A DNA stretch of 64,000 nt from Yersinia frederiksenii ATCC 33641 (GCF_000754805.1 NZ_KN150731.1:948492-1012491), one strand, 5' to 3'; counted from the stretch's first letter, positions 22,185 to 30,813 are shown. Notes: generated by a model from the letters alone, not told the origin. Numbers and translations are program-made.

Positions 22185-22308
22185 TACCCTGCATCTTTCA
22201 AGCCGCAGGTGTGTTGGCTACTTTCGCTTACCCGAATCACTTACTGATGTAAGCTCATCGGGATTCACTCTTTTGCCGCCTTCCTGCAACTCGAAATCTA
22301 TTGGGCAT
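22184..22308. repeat. ERIC element (essentially complete)
   Basis: It runs from ATACCCTGCATCTTTCAAGC to ATTGGGCAT. The central palindrome contains the classic ERIC core (CCGAATCACTTACTGATG and TGTAAGCTCATCGGGATT). It begins within the pstB stop codon. Confidence 0.9.
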
Positions 22309-22318
22309 GTGTGGTGGC

Positions 22319-22385
22319 CATCTTTCAAGCCGCAAGTGTGTTGGCAGCCCGAATCACTTATGTCTGTTCATCAGAATTTACTCTA
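22319..22385. repeat. Second, truncated ERIC in tandem
   Basis: It repeats the left arm (CATCTTTCAAGCCGCAAGTG) and a shortened core (CCGAATCACTTATG) immediately after the complete copy. The right arm is missing. The rest of the 340-bp gap up to fliB holds the promoter-like block described separately. Confidence 0.8.
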
Positions 22386-22463
22386 AGTCACCCTCTGGTT
22401 ACTTGATATAGCAGGGCAGTAAAAAAAGCTTTCTCAGGTTTTCACTTTATTTATCTACTGCGA

Positions 22464-22497
22464 TTTAAGTTTACACTTTCATGTGCCGCTCGTTATA
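22464..22497 (+). promoter_or_regulatory. Possible sigma-28 (FliA) promoter of fliB
   Basis: TTAAGTTT (7 of 8 to TAAAGTTT) is followed after 12 bases by GCCGCTCG (5 of 8 to GCCGATAA). The spacing is one base longer than the usual 11. A matching block lies before the downstream fliB-like pseudogene (23695-23726). Confidence 0.4.
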
Positions 22498-22524
22498 GGG
22501 GTGACTATTGAATGGAAGCGTTAA

Positions 22525-23673
22525 GTGAAAGAATTACTGATAACTCAGCCTGATTTTATGGAAACATTTCGCTGTGCAGGTACAGCATGTCGAGAACATT
22601 GCTGCAAAAATCAGCATGTTATTCTTGATAGAAACCGTTATCAGAAATATATCAAAAGCCCCTTTTCCGATATTAGACGCATTGCTGTAACCGAAATTTC
22701 TGTCACACAGACTAGTTTGGCTGCCTGGGCCCATATTATCCCTGATAGTCAGGGAAATTGCCCTTTCCTCGACGAACAACAGCTATGCCAGATTTATAAA
22801 CACGTCGGTGTGAATGCATTGAGCAATAATTGTGCTTCTTACCCTCAGGTTGATCATGTTTATAAGAATCAAAAGATTAAAAGCATGGCACTTTCCTGCC
22901 CGGAGGTGACCCGACAGGTATTATTTTCGCCCAATGCATTAACACTTCGTTTTTCTACCATTAATCAATATGACTATTACAAAGCACCCGAAATCGTTAC
23001 CGAGGAGCGATTGGTCAATCGAGTCTGTGCTGCTATTACTGTTGCCTGCTCACGAGAGTCTATTGAAGAAAATCTGTGGGTAATAAGCCATTTCTTGCAG
23101 ACTTATCAAGCCAGCCATGATGTGAATAAAAATAAAATGGTCGAGATAGATAATCTACGAATAGAATTAATTGCGATGGTAGAGTCGGGGAAAGCGGCTG
23201 ATGCATTAATGAATGGGGTTTGTACCCCGGTAATTCGTCATGAGCTCATGGGTTATTTACGCGATTTTATAGCGCAATTACCTAATATCCGTGGGAAGAG
23301 AACACTTACAAACTATGTTTATACCTCGTTGGACATCCCAACCAATAAGCTTATTGATCACAATTCAGTCTTTCGTCATTACTTTAATTACCGCATTCAT
23401 CACGACCAATTGGCAATGGGGGACGCATCGGCAACGACGGTATTTAATCTGCAACTTATTGATTATTTTTATTTAAAACTATTGATAAACGCTCATATTG
23501 TTAAAACCGGTCAGTTTATTGAAGATGATATAATTGATATTGTCTATTCTTATCATGCTTGCCGCGAGTCGACAGATAGGGCAAGCCAACAATTCATACA
23601 GCAACTAACTGCCTTGGCAATGAGGGAGGATTTCTCAGTATTATCTTTACTGGGGGGAGAGGATGCGGGCTGA
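22525..23673 (+). CDS. fliB: Flagellin lysine-N-methylase FliB
   Basis: 382 residues from a GTG start with GGAAG before it. The FliB hallmark is the cysteine-rich N-terminus: C17, C22, C26-C27 (CAGTACREHCC), then C79 and C88 (CPFLDEQQLC), C103 (NNCASYP) and a later LSCPEVTRQ. FliB of Salmonella methylates surface lysines of flagellin and binds a [4Fe-4S] cluster (known for the family). No flagellin gene is in the window, so this copy is separated from fliC. A sigma-28-like promoter precedes it and a decayed paralogue follows. Confidence 0.88.
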   Translation: MKELLITQPDFMETFRCAGTACREHCCKNQHVILDRNRYQKYIKSPFSDIRRIAVTEISVTQTSLAAWAHIIPDSQGNCPFLDEQQLCQIYKHVGVNALSNNCASYPQVDHVYKNQKIKSMALSCPEVTRQVLFSPNALTLRFSTINQYDYYKAPEIVTEERLVNRVCAAITVACSRESIEENLWVISHFLQTYQASHDVNKNKMVEIDNLRIELIAMVESGKAADALMNGVCTPVIRHELMGYLRDFIAQLPNIRGKRTLTNYVYTSLDIPTNKLIDHNSVFRHYFNYRIHHDQLAMGDASATTVFNLQLIDYFYLKLLINAHIVKTGQFIEDDIIDIVYSYHACRESTDRASQQFIQQLTALAMREDFSVLSLLGGEDAG

Positions 23674-23761
23674 AAAATTTAATTTAACTCAGTATTTAAG
23701 TTAACTCGACGATGTGTCGTTTGTTATCTGTAAATTAGCCGTGATAATAGGATTCTATTTC

Positions 23762-24487
23762 GTGAAATAATTACAGATTATTCAGCCGGACTTTGTTAAA
23801 AACTTCAGTTACGTTGGATCAGCTTGTCGTGACCATTACTGTAATGGTTGGGATATTAGCATAGATAAAAACACCTATCGAAAATATAAAAAAAGCCAAA
23901 ATCAAACAATCAGAAATATAGCAATCAAGAATGTTTCAGTGACGCGTACCAACACAGTTGATTGGGCTAAGATACGTCTTAAGGAAGATGGTAACTGCCC
24001 CTATCTTGATGAAGCAAGGTTATGTGAAGCGCATAAGCGACTGGGTAGCGCAGCATTGAGTCAAACCTGTTCAACTTATCCGCGTAGTCACCATTAGTAC
24101 CAAACTGAAACATTCGATACACTCACTTTATCCTGCCCAGAAGTGACCCGGCTTGTTTTGTTTAACCCTAACGCATTTAGTCTGCATCCACATATTTTGC
24201 GTAATTTATTCCAGTATAATTTCTACCATAATAAATTTGCGCTGGACAATACGGATAATCTAGTCGAGAGTTTTTACAGATACACTATTGATTTCTTTAT
24301 TATCAAATCGGTTATCAGCGCCTTTGTTGTCTATAATGACTCATTGAGTGAAGACGATATTATTAACATTGATTATGCGTATAATATTTTCAGTATCCAC
24401 TATGGTGGCGCGAAAAATTTTTTGCTATCAAACATAGACGCAGTTAATGTAAATAATAATATCACATTACTAAACTTGTTAAATTAA
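23762..24487 (+). pseudogene. Decayed tandem copy of fliB
   Basis: The frame from GTG 23762 reads VK-stop-LQIIQPDFVKNF and matches fliB (VKELLITQPDFMETF) with codon 3 changed from GAA to TAA. It continues colinearly: CRDHYC, then CPYLDEARLC, then LSQTCSTYP. A TAG follows at HH-stop-YQ (about 24095), and then LSCPEVTRLVLFNPNAFSL. About 140-150 residues of the middle are missing. The frame resumes at LRNLFQYNFYHNKFALDNT, which matches FRHYFNYRIHHDQLAMGDA of fliB, and runs to the end. Two nonsense codons plus a large in-frame deletion make it non-functional. The residual frame from 24143 could still give a 114-residue C-terminal fragment. Confidence 0.88.
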
Positions 24488-24502
24488 CTCTGATGATAAA
24501 CA

Positions 24503-24522
24503 TTGGGGCCATATAGCCCCAA
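24503..24522 (-). terminator. Hairpin between speG and the fliB pseudogene
   Basis: TTGGGGC-6 nt-GCCCCAA lies just past the speG stop. The T-run is weak on either strand, but the position suits both converging units. Confidence 0.5.
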
Positions 24523-24526
24523 TTGA

Positions 24527-25072
24527 CTAAGCACTCTTTATCGATGGCGTTTTATATTTGGCCAAATATTGTGGCTGGAAAATACACATACGAATTGCAG
24601 TACGGTATTCACCATTGATAAAGAACTCTTGTTTTAGCTCACCTTCCAATTCAAAGCCTAACTTGCTGTAGATATGGATCGCTTTTTTATTCTCTTTATC
24701 GACGATCAAATAGAGTTTATACAAATTCAATACGGAAAAACCGTATTCCATCGCGAGTCTTGCGGCTGAACCTGCATAACCTTTACCTTGATGGGCTGGG
24801 TCGATAATAATCTGAAACTCGGCGCGGCGGTGAATATGGTTAATTTCGACCAATTCGACTAAACCGACTTTGACACCCTGACCTTCAATAATAAAGCGGC
24901 GTTCGCTCTGATCATGAATATGTTTATCGTAGAGATCAGACAGCTCAACAAAAGCCTCGTAAGGTTCTTCAAACCAGTAGCGCATCACACTGGCATTATT
25001 ATCTAACTGATGGACAAACGGCAGATCATCCCGCTCTAGTGGGCGTAACCGGACGCTGCTGGTGGTAGACAT
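24527..25072 (-). CDS. speG: Spermidine N1-acetyltransferase
   Basis: 181 residues of the GNAT fold. The acetyl-CoA loop is [20 protein letters not shown] (about 88-107). The SpeG-specific end is [28 protein letters not shown]. SpeG acetylates spermidine and spermine and relieves polyamine toxicity, for example in the cold. It starts [24 protein letters not shown] at about 25111-25117 on the minus strand may be the -10 box. The ERIC at 25123-25237 lies directly upstream, so the -35 region, if that box is right, would be ERIC-derived. Confidence 0.95.
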   Translation of the reverse strand: MSTTSSVRLRPLERDDLPFVHQLDNNASVMRYWFEEPYEAFVELSDLYDKHIHDQSERRFIIEGQGVKVGLVELVEINHIHRRAEFQIIIDPAHQGKGYAGSAARLAMEYGFSVLNLYKLYLIVDKENKKAIHIYSKLGFELEGELKQEFFINGEYRTAIRMCIFQPQYLAKYKTPSIKSA

Positions 25073-25122
25073 ACTAATTCCTTATAGGGCGACAGCGGCT
25101 GCTGCCTTGAGAATTATAACCT

Positions 25123-25237
25123 TATACCCTTCGTACTTGAAGTTACAGGTGTGTTAGCCGCGCATCACTCACTTATGTAAGCTCATCGGGATTCTTCCCC
25201 TTGCCGCTTTCCTGTAATTCCAATGACTTTGAGTATG
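25123..25237. repeat. ERIC element upstream of speG, with shortened core
   Basis: It runs from TATACCCTTCGTACTTGAAG to TTTGAGTATG and retains CTTATGTAAGCTCATCGGG. A few bases are lost on the left side of the core palindrome. It lies between speG (leftwards) and the purN terminator. Confidence 0.85.
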
Positions 25238-25245
25238 ACAAAAGA

Positions 25246-25286
25246 AAAAGTAAAAAGGCGCTCACCGTGGAACGGCAGCGCCTTTT
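25246..25286 (-). terminator. Rho-independent terminator of purMN
   Basis: On the minus strand AAAAGGCGCT-14 nt-AGCGCCTTTT is followed by TACTTTTTC. It starts about 20 bp after the purN stop. Confidence 0.85.
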
Positions 25287-25306
25287 GTTAATCAATTTTA
25301 GTCAGA

Positions 25307-25945
25307 TTATTCTGCTGCATACCCTTGTGTGGGTAAGCGCTTGCCATCAAGCCAAGCTGCATTATCGTGCATCACTAAACGGCCATCAGTAAACCAACTG
25401 ACGACGAGTGGATAAATACTGTGTTCCTGAGTTTGCACTCTTTCAATGATATGCTCTTCGGTGTCGTCACTGAAAACCGGGACTTTGGCTTGCAGAATAA
25501 CCGGGCCACCATCCAGCTCTTCAGTGACAAAATGCACTGAAGTGCCATGCTCTTGATCACCGTTTTCCAATGCTTGTCGATGGGTGTGCAAACCGGGATA
25601 TTTCGGTAGTAGGGAAGGGTGAATATTCAGCATTCGTCCAGCATAATGCTGGACAAATTCAGGGCTGAGGATACGCATATAGCCCGCCAGTACCAGTAAA
25701 TCCGGCTGATATTGATCAATAGCTTGTGCTAATGCCAAATCAAAACTGGCACGATCAGAGAATGCTTTAGCATCCAGCGCGTGAGCCGGAATCGCAGCTT
25801 GCGCCGCGCGTTCCAAACCATAAGCCTGTGGATTATTACTGAATACCGCACAAATGCTTGCTGAAATACGCCCTTGCTGCTGGGCATCTATCAGTGCTTG
25901 CAGATTGCTTCCTTGGCCGGAGACCAAAACCACGATTTTTTTCAT
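25307..25945 (-). CDS. purN: Phosphoribosylglycinamide formyltransferase PurN
   Basis: 212 residues. It has an N-terminal VLVSGQGSNLQALID and the formyltransferase signature MLNIHPSLLPKYPGLHTHRQAL with the catalytic Asn and His near 106-108. The catalytic Asp is in LDGGPVIL near 144. It transfers formyl from 10-formyl-THF to GAR in purine synthesis. It lies downstream of purM in the same orientation. A truncated ERIC fills the 130-bp gap and abuts the ATG, so the only Shine-Dalgarno-like sequence (GAAGGGTAT) comes from the ERIC end. Confidence 0.97.
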   Translation of the reverse strand: MKKIVVLVSGQGSNLQALIDAQQQGRISASICAVFSNNPQAYGLERAAQAAIPAHALDAKAFSDRASFDLALAQAIDQYQPDLLVLAGYMRILSPEFVQHYAGRMLNIHPSLLPKYPGLHTHRQALENGDQEHGTSVHFVTEELDGGPVILQAKVPVFSDDTEEHIIERVQTQEHSIYPLVVSWFTDGRLVMHDNAAWLDGKRLPTQGYAAE

Positions 25946-26038
25946 ATACCCTTCGTACTTGAAGCGGCAGGGTTGTTAGCTACGCTCATTCACCCGAATC
26001 ACTTACCTGAGTAAGCTCATCGGGATTTGTTCGCTATG
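25945..26038. repeat. Truncated ERIC between purM and purN
   Basis: It starts TATACCCTTCGTACTTGAAG at the purN start codon and contains the full core (CACCCGAATCACTTACCTG and AGTAAGCTCATCGGGATT). It breaks off after TTGTTCGC, so the right arm is lost. Confidence 0.85.
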
Positions 26039-26075
26039 TGAGAATCTTAAATGGCTAAATGATTAATCACCAATA

Positions 26076-27119
26076 TTACGGGTTAATCACCACCTGCTCT
26101 GCACCTTCATCGGCGGCGGCAATTACACCAATTTTCCAGGCTTTTTCACCGGATGCAGTCAGTAACTCAACGGCTTTATCGGCCAGTTCAGCGGGAAGGG
26201 CGACCACCATGCCGACACCGCAGTTGAATGTGCGGTACATTTCGTGGCGGCTGACATTACCGGTTTGCTGCAACCAGCTAAATACCGCAGGCCACTGCCA
26301 GCTCGCTTCATCAATGACGGCTTGAGTGCCTTGTGGCAACACTCTTGGGATATTTTCCCAAAAACCTCCGCCGGTCAGATGAGCAATGGCATGAATATCA
26401 AGTTGCTCAATCAGGCTAAGAATGGATTTTACGTAGATCTTGGTCGGCTCCAGCAGATGATCAGCCAGCGATTTACCTGCCAACTGGGTCTGTTCTGGAT
26501 TGGTATTGCTAACTTCCAGAATCTTACGCACCAGTGAATAACCATTGGAGTGCGGGCCACTGGCACCTAAAGCGACCAGAGCATCACCGGGAGCAACTTT
26601 GCTGCCATCAATGATTTCAGATTTTTCGACTACACCGACACAAAAGCCAGCAACGTCATAATCTTCACCGTGGTACATTCCCGGCATTTCGGCTGTTTCG
26701 CCACCAACCAGCGCACAACCTGATTGTTTACATCCTTCGGCAATACCGGTAATGACGCTGGCGGCAGTATCCACATCCAGTTTACCAGTAGCAAAGTAGT
26801 CCAGGAAGAACAGCGGTTCAGCACCTTGGACCACTAAATCGTTAACACACATAGCGACTAAATCGATACCGATGGTATCGTGGCGTTTCAGGTCCATTGC
26901 CAGACGCAGCTTAGTACCTACACCATCGGTGCCTGAAACTAAAATAGGTTCACGGTATTTTTGTGGCAGAGCACACAGGGCACCGAACCCGCCCAATCCC
27001 CCCATCACTTCTGGGCGACGGGTTTGTTTAACCACACCTTTTATGCGATCAACAAGGTCATTGCCGGCATCAATATCTACACCTGCGTCTTTATAGCTGA
27101 GAGAGGTTTTGTTGGTCAC
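26076..27119 (-). CDS. purM: Phosphoribosylformylglycinamidine cyclo-ligase (AIR synthetase)
   Basis: 347 residues from a GTG at 27119 ([21 protein letters not shown]), with GGGGA upstream. A longer in-frame extension begins inside an ERIC and has no family counterpart. Family motifs include [30 protein letters not shown] (ATP site), [14 protein letters not shown] and [15 protein letters not shown]. It closes FGAM to AIR in de novo purine synthesis. It heads purMN. A PurR operator lies at 27309-27324, but an ERIC now separates that operator from the coding region. Confidence 0.97.
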   Translation of the reverse strand: MTNKTSLSYKDAGVDIDAGNDLVDRIKGVVKQTRRPEVMGGLGGFGALCALPQKYREPILVSGTDGVGTKLRLAMDLKRHDTIGIDLVAMCVNDLVVQGAEPLFFLDYFATGKLDVDTAASVITGIAEGCKQSGCALVGGETAEMPGMYHGEDYDVAGFCVGVVEKSEIIDGSKVAPGDALVALGASGPHSNGYSLVRKILEVSNTNPEQTQLAGKSLADHLLEPTKIYVKSILSLIEQLDIHAIAHLTGGGFWENIPRVLPQGTQAVIDEASWQWPAVFSWLQQTGNVSRHEMYRTFNCGVGMVVALPAELADKAVELLTASGEKAWKIGVIAAADEGAEQVVINP

Positions 27120-27154
27120 AGCGAGGTCCCCACGGCGGTTGGCTGTTTGAGCTT

Positions 27155-27279
27155 TTACCCTTCTTACTTGAAGCCGCAGAGTGGTTAGCTGCACACACTC
27201 ACCCTATCACTTACTGATGTAAGTTCATCGGGATTTGCTTGCTAGCTGCCTACCTGCAACTTCAATTGCTTCGGGTATA
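27155..27279. repeat. ERIC element in the purM leader (essentially complete)
   Basis: Its ends are TTACCCTTCTTACTTGAAGC and CAATTGCTTCGGGTATA. The core has TATCACTTACTGATG and TGTAAGTTCATCGGGATT. It sits between the purM GTG start and the PurR operator. Confidence 0.9.
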
Positions 27280-27308
27280 GGAAGAAAACGCGACAATTCT
27301 ATCAGCGC

Positions 27309-27324
27309 AGGCAAACGTTTGCGA
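27309..27324. promoter_or_regulatory. PurR operator
   Basis: AGGCAAACGTTTGCGA matches the PurR consensus ACGCAAACGTTTGCGT at 13 of 16 positions, with a perfect GCAAACGTTTGC core. It lies in the purM/upp divergent region. By analogy with E. coli it represses purMN when hypoxanthine or guanine is available. Confidence 0.85.
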
Positions 27325-27402
27325 GTAGCTTGTGATATCACCCTGATTTTTAGCTTTCTTGACTTAATAATGATTTTCTATTGATCTGAATCAGGCTATT
27401 CA

Positions 27403-27433
27403 TTGTGGCGTTCAAAAAAAAAGGCGGTATAAT
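27403..27433 (+). promoter_or_regulatory. Probable sigma-70 promoter of upp
   Basis: A perfect TATAAT (27428-27433) lies 46 bases before the upp ATG. The -35 is weak (TTGTGG at 27403, 19-base spacing). An A9 tract lies between the two boxes. Confidence 0.55.
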
Positions 27434-27478
27434 CTCGCGATTTTTTTGGCCGCCAGTCGCCTAACCAGGAGAAAAATA

Positions 27479-28105
27479 ATGAAGATCGTTGAGGTGAAAC
27501 ACCCGCTAGTAAAACATAAACTTGGTTTGATGCGTGAGAATGACATCAGTACGAAGCGTTTTCGCGAGTTGGCGTCTGAAGTAGGGAGTTTGCTGACTTA
27601 CGTGGCAACCGCTGATCTGGAAACGGAGAAAGTGACCATCGAAGGTTGGAACGGTCCGGTTGAGGTTGAACAGATTAAAGGTAAGAAAATTACTGTTGTG
27701 CCAATCCTGCGTGCTGGCTTGGGCATGATGGAAGGGGTGCTGGAAAATGTGCCAAGTGCTCGTATCAGCGTGGTGGGTGTCTATCGTGATGAAGAGACCT
27801 TGAAGCCAGTACCTTACTTCCAGAAGCTGGTGTCAAATATCAATGAGCGCATGGCATTGGTGGTTGACCCCATGCTGGCAACCGGTGGTTCGATGATTGC
27901 TACCATTGATTTGCTGAAGAAAGCTGGCTGTCAGAGCATTAAAGTGTTGGTATTGGTTGCGGCACCTGAAGGTATCAAGGCTCTCGAAGCAGCACATCCT
28001 GATGTTGAGCTGTATACCGCTTCCATCGATCAAGGGCTTAACGAACACGGTTACATTATCCCAGGATTGGGTGATGCCGGTGATAAGATTTTCGGAACAA
28101 AATAA
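27479..28105 (+). CDS. upp: Uracil phosphoribosyltransferase
   Basis: 208 residues starting [19 protein letters not shown] at 27479 with AGGAG eight bases before; the longer in-frame start at 27446 is upstream of the RBS. The PRPP-binding loop [23 protein letters not shown] is near residue 130, and the uracil-binding C-terminus is [18 protein letters not shown]. It converts uracil and PRPP to UMP (pyrimidine salvage). It is followed by a terminator hairpin and then uraA, the matching uracil importer. Confidence 0.98.
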   Translation: MKIVEVKHPLVKHKLGLMRENDISTKRFRELASEVGSLLTYVATADLETEKVTIEGWNGPVEVEQIKGKKITVVPILRAGLGMMEGVLENVPSARISVVGVYRDEETLKPVPYFQKLVSNINERMALVVDPMLATGGSMIATIDLLKKAGCQSIKVLVLVAAPEGIKALEAAHPDVELYTASIDQGLNEHGYIIPGLGDAGDKIFGTK

Positions 28106-28112
28106 ACGATGA

Positions 28113-28140
28113 TAGCCGACTCGATAGTCGGCTTTTTTTT
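28113..28140 (+). terminator. Terminator/attenuating hairpin after upp
   Basis: AGCCGACT-CGAT-AGTCGGCT followed by eight T. It separates upp from uraA, so uraA is read either by read-through or from its own promoter. Confidence 0.9.
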
Positions 28141-28219
28141 GAATAATTTTTAGCGCAAACTTTTTTAAAGCAACCAACATCATATAACCATCTAACTCTA
28201 ATTGAGAGGATAAGAGAAC

Positions 28220-29509
28220 ATGAGCCGTCGCACCATTGGGGTCAGTGAACGTCCGCCGCTATTGCAAACGATTCCCTTGAGTTTTCAACATCTGTTCGCC
28301 ATGTTTGGTGCCACCGTTTTAGTACCTATTCTGTTCAAGATTAATCCAGCAACGGTATTGCTGTTTAACGGCATTGGCACTTTGCTGTATTTATTTATTT
28401 GTAAGGGAAAAATCCCGGCTTATCTCGGTTCCAGCTTTGCCTTTATTTCACCGGTATTGCTGTTACTTCCGCTGGGATACGAAGTGGCATTGGGTGGTTT
28501 TATCATGTGCGGGGTGCTGTTCTGCCTGGTGGCACTGATTGTAAAAAAAGCCGGTACCGGTTGGTTGAATGTCCTCTTTCCGCCTGCGGCGATGGGAGCA
28601 ATTGTTGCGGTTATCGGCCTTGAGCTTGCGGGTGTTGCGGCGGGTATGGCGGGATTGCTGCCTGCGCAAGGGGTTACAGTAGACTCAACCACAATCATCA
28701 TTTCAATGGTGACGCTGGGTGTTACTATCTTGGGCTCTGTGCTGTTCCGTGGTTTCTTTGCCATTATTCCTATTCTGATTGGTGTGCTGGTTGGTTATGC
28801 CTTGTCATTCGTGATGGGTGTGGTGGATTTAACCCCAATTCGTGATGCTCACTGGTTTGCTTTACCGACGTTCTATACCCCACGCTTTGAGTGGTTTGCT
28901 ATTTTGACTATCTTGCCAGCGGCGTTGGTGGTGATTGCTGAGCATATCGGGCATTTGGTGGTAACGGCGAATATTGTGAAAAAGGATTTAATTCGTGACC
29001 CAGGCTTACATCGTTCAATGTTTGCCAATGGTATCTCGACGGTTATCTCCGGCTTCTTTGGCTCCACACCGAATACCACTTATGGTGAGAATATCGGTGT
29101 GATGGCGATTACCCGTGTTTACAGTACTTGGGTGATTGGTGGTGCGGCGATTCTGGCCATTATGCTGTCGTGTATTGGTAAGCTGGCCGCCGCTATTCAG
29201 GCAGTACCGGTACCTGTCATGGGCGGTGTTTCACTGTTGCTCTACGGTGTCATTGCCGCTTCAGGGATCCGCGTGTTGATTGAGTCAAAAGTTGACTACA
29301 ACAAAGCACAAAACCTGATCTTAACCTCCGTTATTCTGATCATCGGAGTGAGTGGCGCCAAAGTCAATATTGGTGCCACTGAACTGAAAGGCATGGCGCT
29401 GGCAACGGTTGTGGGTATTGGTCTGAGCTTGTTATTCAAAGTGATCAGCTTGATCCGCACTGAAGAAGAAATTATTGACGCGCCGGATGAAGAGTCTGCG
29501 CTGAAATAA
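28220..29509 (+). CDS. uraA: Uracil permease UraA
   Basis: 429 residues, an NCS2-family 14-helix uracil:proton symporter. Visible family features are PLSFQHLFAMFGATVLVPILF, the substrate-site helix with VIAEHIGHLVVTANIVKKDL (near residue 240) and FGSTPNTTYGENIGVMAITRV (near 285-305). RBS GAGAGGATAAGAGAAC precedes the ATG. It brings in uracil for Upp. Confidence 0.97.
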   Translation: MSRRTIGVSERPPLLQTIPLSFQHLFAMFGATVLVPILFKINPATVLLFNGIGTLLYLFICKGKIPAYLGSSFAFISPVLLLLPLGYEVALGGFIMCGVLFCLVALIVKKAGTGWLNVLFPPAAMGAIVAVIGLELAGVAAGMAGLLPAQGVTVDSTTIIISMVTLGVTILGSVLFRGFFAIIPILIGVLVGYALSFVMGVVDLTPIRDAHWFALPTFYTPRFEWFAILTILPAALVVIAEHIGHLVVTANIVKKDLIRDPGLHRSMFANGISTVISGFFGSTPNTTYGENIGVMAITRVYSTWVIGGAAILAIMLSCIGKLAAAIQAVPVPVMGGVSLLLYGVIAASGIRVLIESKVDYNKAQNLILTSVILIIGVSGAKVNIGATELKGMALATVVGIGLSLLFKVISLIRTEEEIIDAPDEESALK

Positions 29510-29517
29510 ACAAAGAT

Positions 29518-29553
29518 CTGGCCGAGCGGTTATCGTCAGTTCGGCCAGTTTTT
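29518..29553 (+). terminator. Terminator of upp-uraA
   Basis: CTGGCCGA-15 nt-TCGGCCAG followed by TTTTT, eight bases past the uraA stop. Confidence 0.88.
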
Positions 29554-29639
29554 CGCCTAAGATCAGGTTTTTATGCTGTTGTAATTTTTTGTGGTAAGCT
29601 TGCCATGTTTTCCCGCCCGTTTTGTTGGTTGAGGTGCTT

Positions 29640-30341
29640 CTGAATACGCCGGCACAGCTTTCACTGCCACTCTATCTTCCCGATGATGAAACTTTTGCTA
29701 GTTTTTATCCGGGGGAGAACCCGTCCCTGTTAGCTGCGATCCAGTCTGCTGTGCATCAATCTCATGGCAGTTATATCTATTTCTGGTCGCGTGAAGGTGG
29801 TGGCCGCAGTCATTTGTTGCATGCTGCTTGTGCTGAGTTATCGCAAAAGGGCGAGGCTGTTGGTTATGTCCCGCTAGATAAACGTGCCTATTTCGTACCG
29901 GAAGTGCTGGATGGTATGGAGCAGCTCGCGCTGGTGTGTATTGATAATATTGAGTGCATTGCTGGTGATGAGCAGTGGGAAATGGCGATATTTAATCTCT
30001 ATAACCGCATTGTAGAAACCGGTCGTACCCGCTTATTGATCACCGGCGATCGTCCACCACGCCAATTAAATCTCGGTTTACCGGATCTGGCTTCTCGTCT
30101 TGACTGGGGGCAGATCTATAAATTGCAGCCGCTGTCAGATGATGAAAAACTGCAGGCTTTACAGTTACGTGCCAAATTGCGTGGTTTTGAACTGCCGGAA
30201 GATGTTGGTCGTTTTCTGCTAAAGCGCCTGGATCGGGAAATGCGCACCCTGTTTACGACACTCGATCAACTTGACCGAGCCTCTATTACCGCCCAACGTA
30301 AGTTGACTATTCCTTTTGTGAAAGAGATTCTGGGGCTTTAA
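29640..30341 (+). CDS. hda: DnaA regulatory inactivator Hda (CTG start)
   Basis: 233 residues starting at CTG 29640 (then [18 protein letters not shown]), with GAGGTG at proper distance. No ATG or GTG near this point gives the family N-terminus; the next upstream candidates are a TTG at 29622 and GTG at 29634. E. coli hda also uses CTG. The clamp-binding motif QLSLPLYL is at residues 5-12. The AAA+ domain has [14 protein letters not shown] and arginine-finger region DLASRLDWG. Loaded on the beta clamp, Hda stimulates DnaA-ATP hydrolysis (RIDA) and so prevents over-initiation. Confidence 0.95.
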   Translation: MNTPAQLSLPLYLPDDETFASFYPGENPSLLAAIQSAVHQSHGSYIYFWSREGGGRSHLLHAACAELSQKGEAVGYVPLDKRAYFVPEVLDGMEQLALVCIDNIECIAGDEQWEMAIFNLYNRIVETGRTRLLITGDRPPRQLNLGLPDLASRLDWGQIYKLQPLSDDEKLQALQLRAKLRGFELPEDVGRFLLKRLDREMRTLFTTLDQLDRASITAQRKLTIPFVKEILGL

Positions 30342-30344
30342 TCG

Positions 30345-30430
30345 CCTGTATCCTTGGTGCCGCGCGCACTCACCCGAATCACTGACTTGAGTCAGCTCAT
30401 CGGGACGAGTTTGCTGGCTTGCTGTGTTCA
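30345..30430. repeat. Degenerate ERIC fragment after hda
   Basis: It contains GCACTCACCCGAATCACTGACTTG and CAGCTCATCGGGAC but lacks clear ends. Confidence 0.65.
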
Positions 30431-30445
30431 GTTACCAACCCCGAA

Positions 30446-30802
30446 TCACGGCAAGATCTCCAGCACCTGCTCCGGTGGCCGGCCAATTCGTGCTTTATCT
30501 TGATAAACTACAATTGGGCGCTCGATAAGCTTGGGATTATCACTCATCGCTTGTAGCAATTGATCCTGTGTCAGAGCCTTATCCGCCAGATTCAGTGTTT
30601 TGTAGAGATCTTCTTTGGTACGCATCAATTGACGAGCATCACTAAAATCTAACTGTTGCAGTAATGTTTTCAGTGTTGCCACGGAGGGTGGGGTATCTAA
30701 ATACAACACCACTTGCGGCTTAATACCCTGCTGTTCGAGGAGTGCGAGAGTCTCCCGGCTTTTGGAGCAGCGTGGATTATGATAAATCGTCACCTCGTTC
30801 AT
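30446..30802 (-). CDS. yfgD: ArsC-family reductase YfgD
   Basis: 118 residues of the arsenate-reductase (thioredoxin-like) family. It has YHNPRCSKSRETLALLEQ with the single catalytic Cys12 and the C-terminal IERPIVVYQDKARIGRPPEQVLEIL. E. coli YfgD sits in the same place beside bepA. Whether it reduces arsenate in the cell is unproven; no arsR or arsB is nearby. It starts 11 bases after the bepA stop, so it is the second gene of a bepA-yfgD unit. Confidence 0.92.
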   Translation of the reverse strand: MNEVTIYHNPRCSKSRETLALLEQQGIKPQVVLYLDTPPSVATLKTLLQQLDFSDARQLMRTKEDLYKTLNLADKALTQDQLLQAMSDNPKLIERPIVVYQDKARIGRPPEQVLEILP

Positions 30803-30813
30803 TATAACTTTCC

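Noticed and set aside
24143-24487. 114-residue protein as a separate gene
   Set aside because: Its sequence continues the fliB-like frame on both sides of a nonsense codon and aligns with the FliB C-terminus, so it is better read as part of the pseudogene.
26059-26325. Plus-strand frame opposite purM
   Set aside because: Shadow of purM; no independent evidence.
27120-27194. Extended N-terminus of purM beginning in the ERIC
   Set aside because: The GTG at 27119 starts the conserved sequence. The extension is translated repeat sequence.
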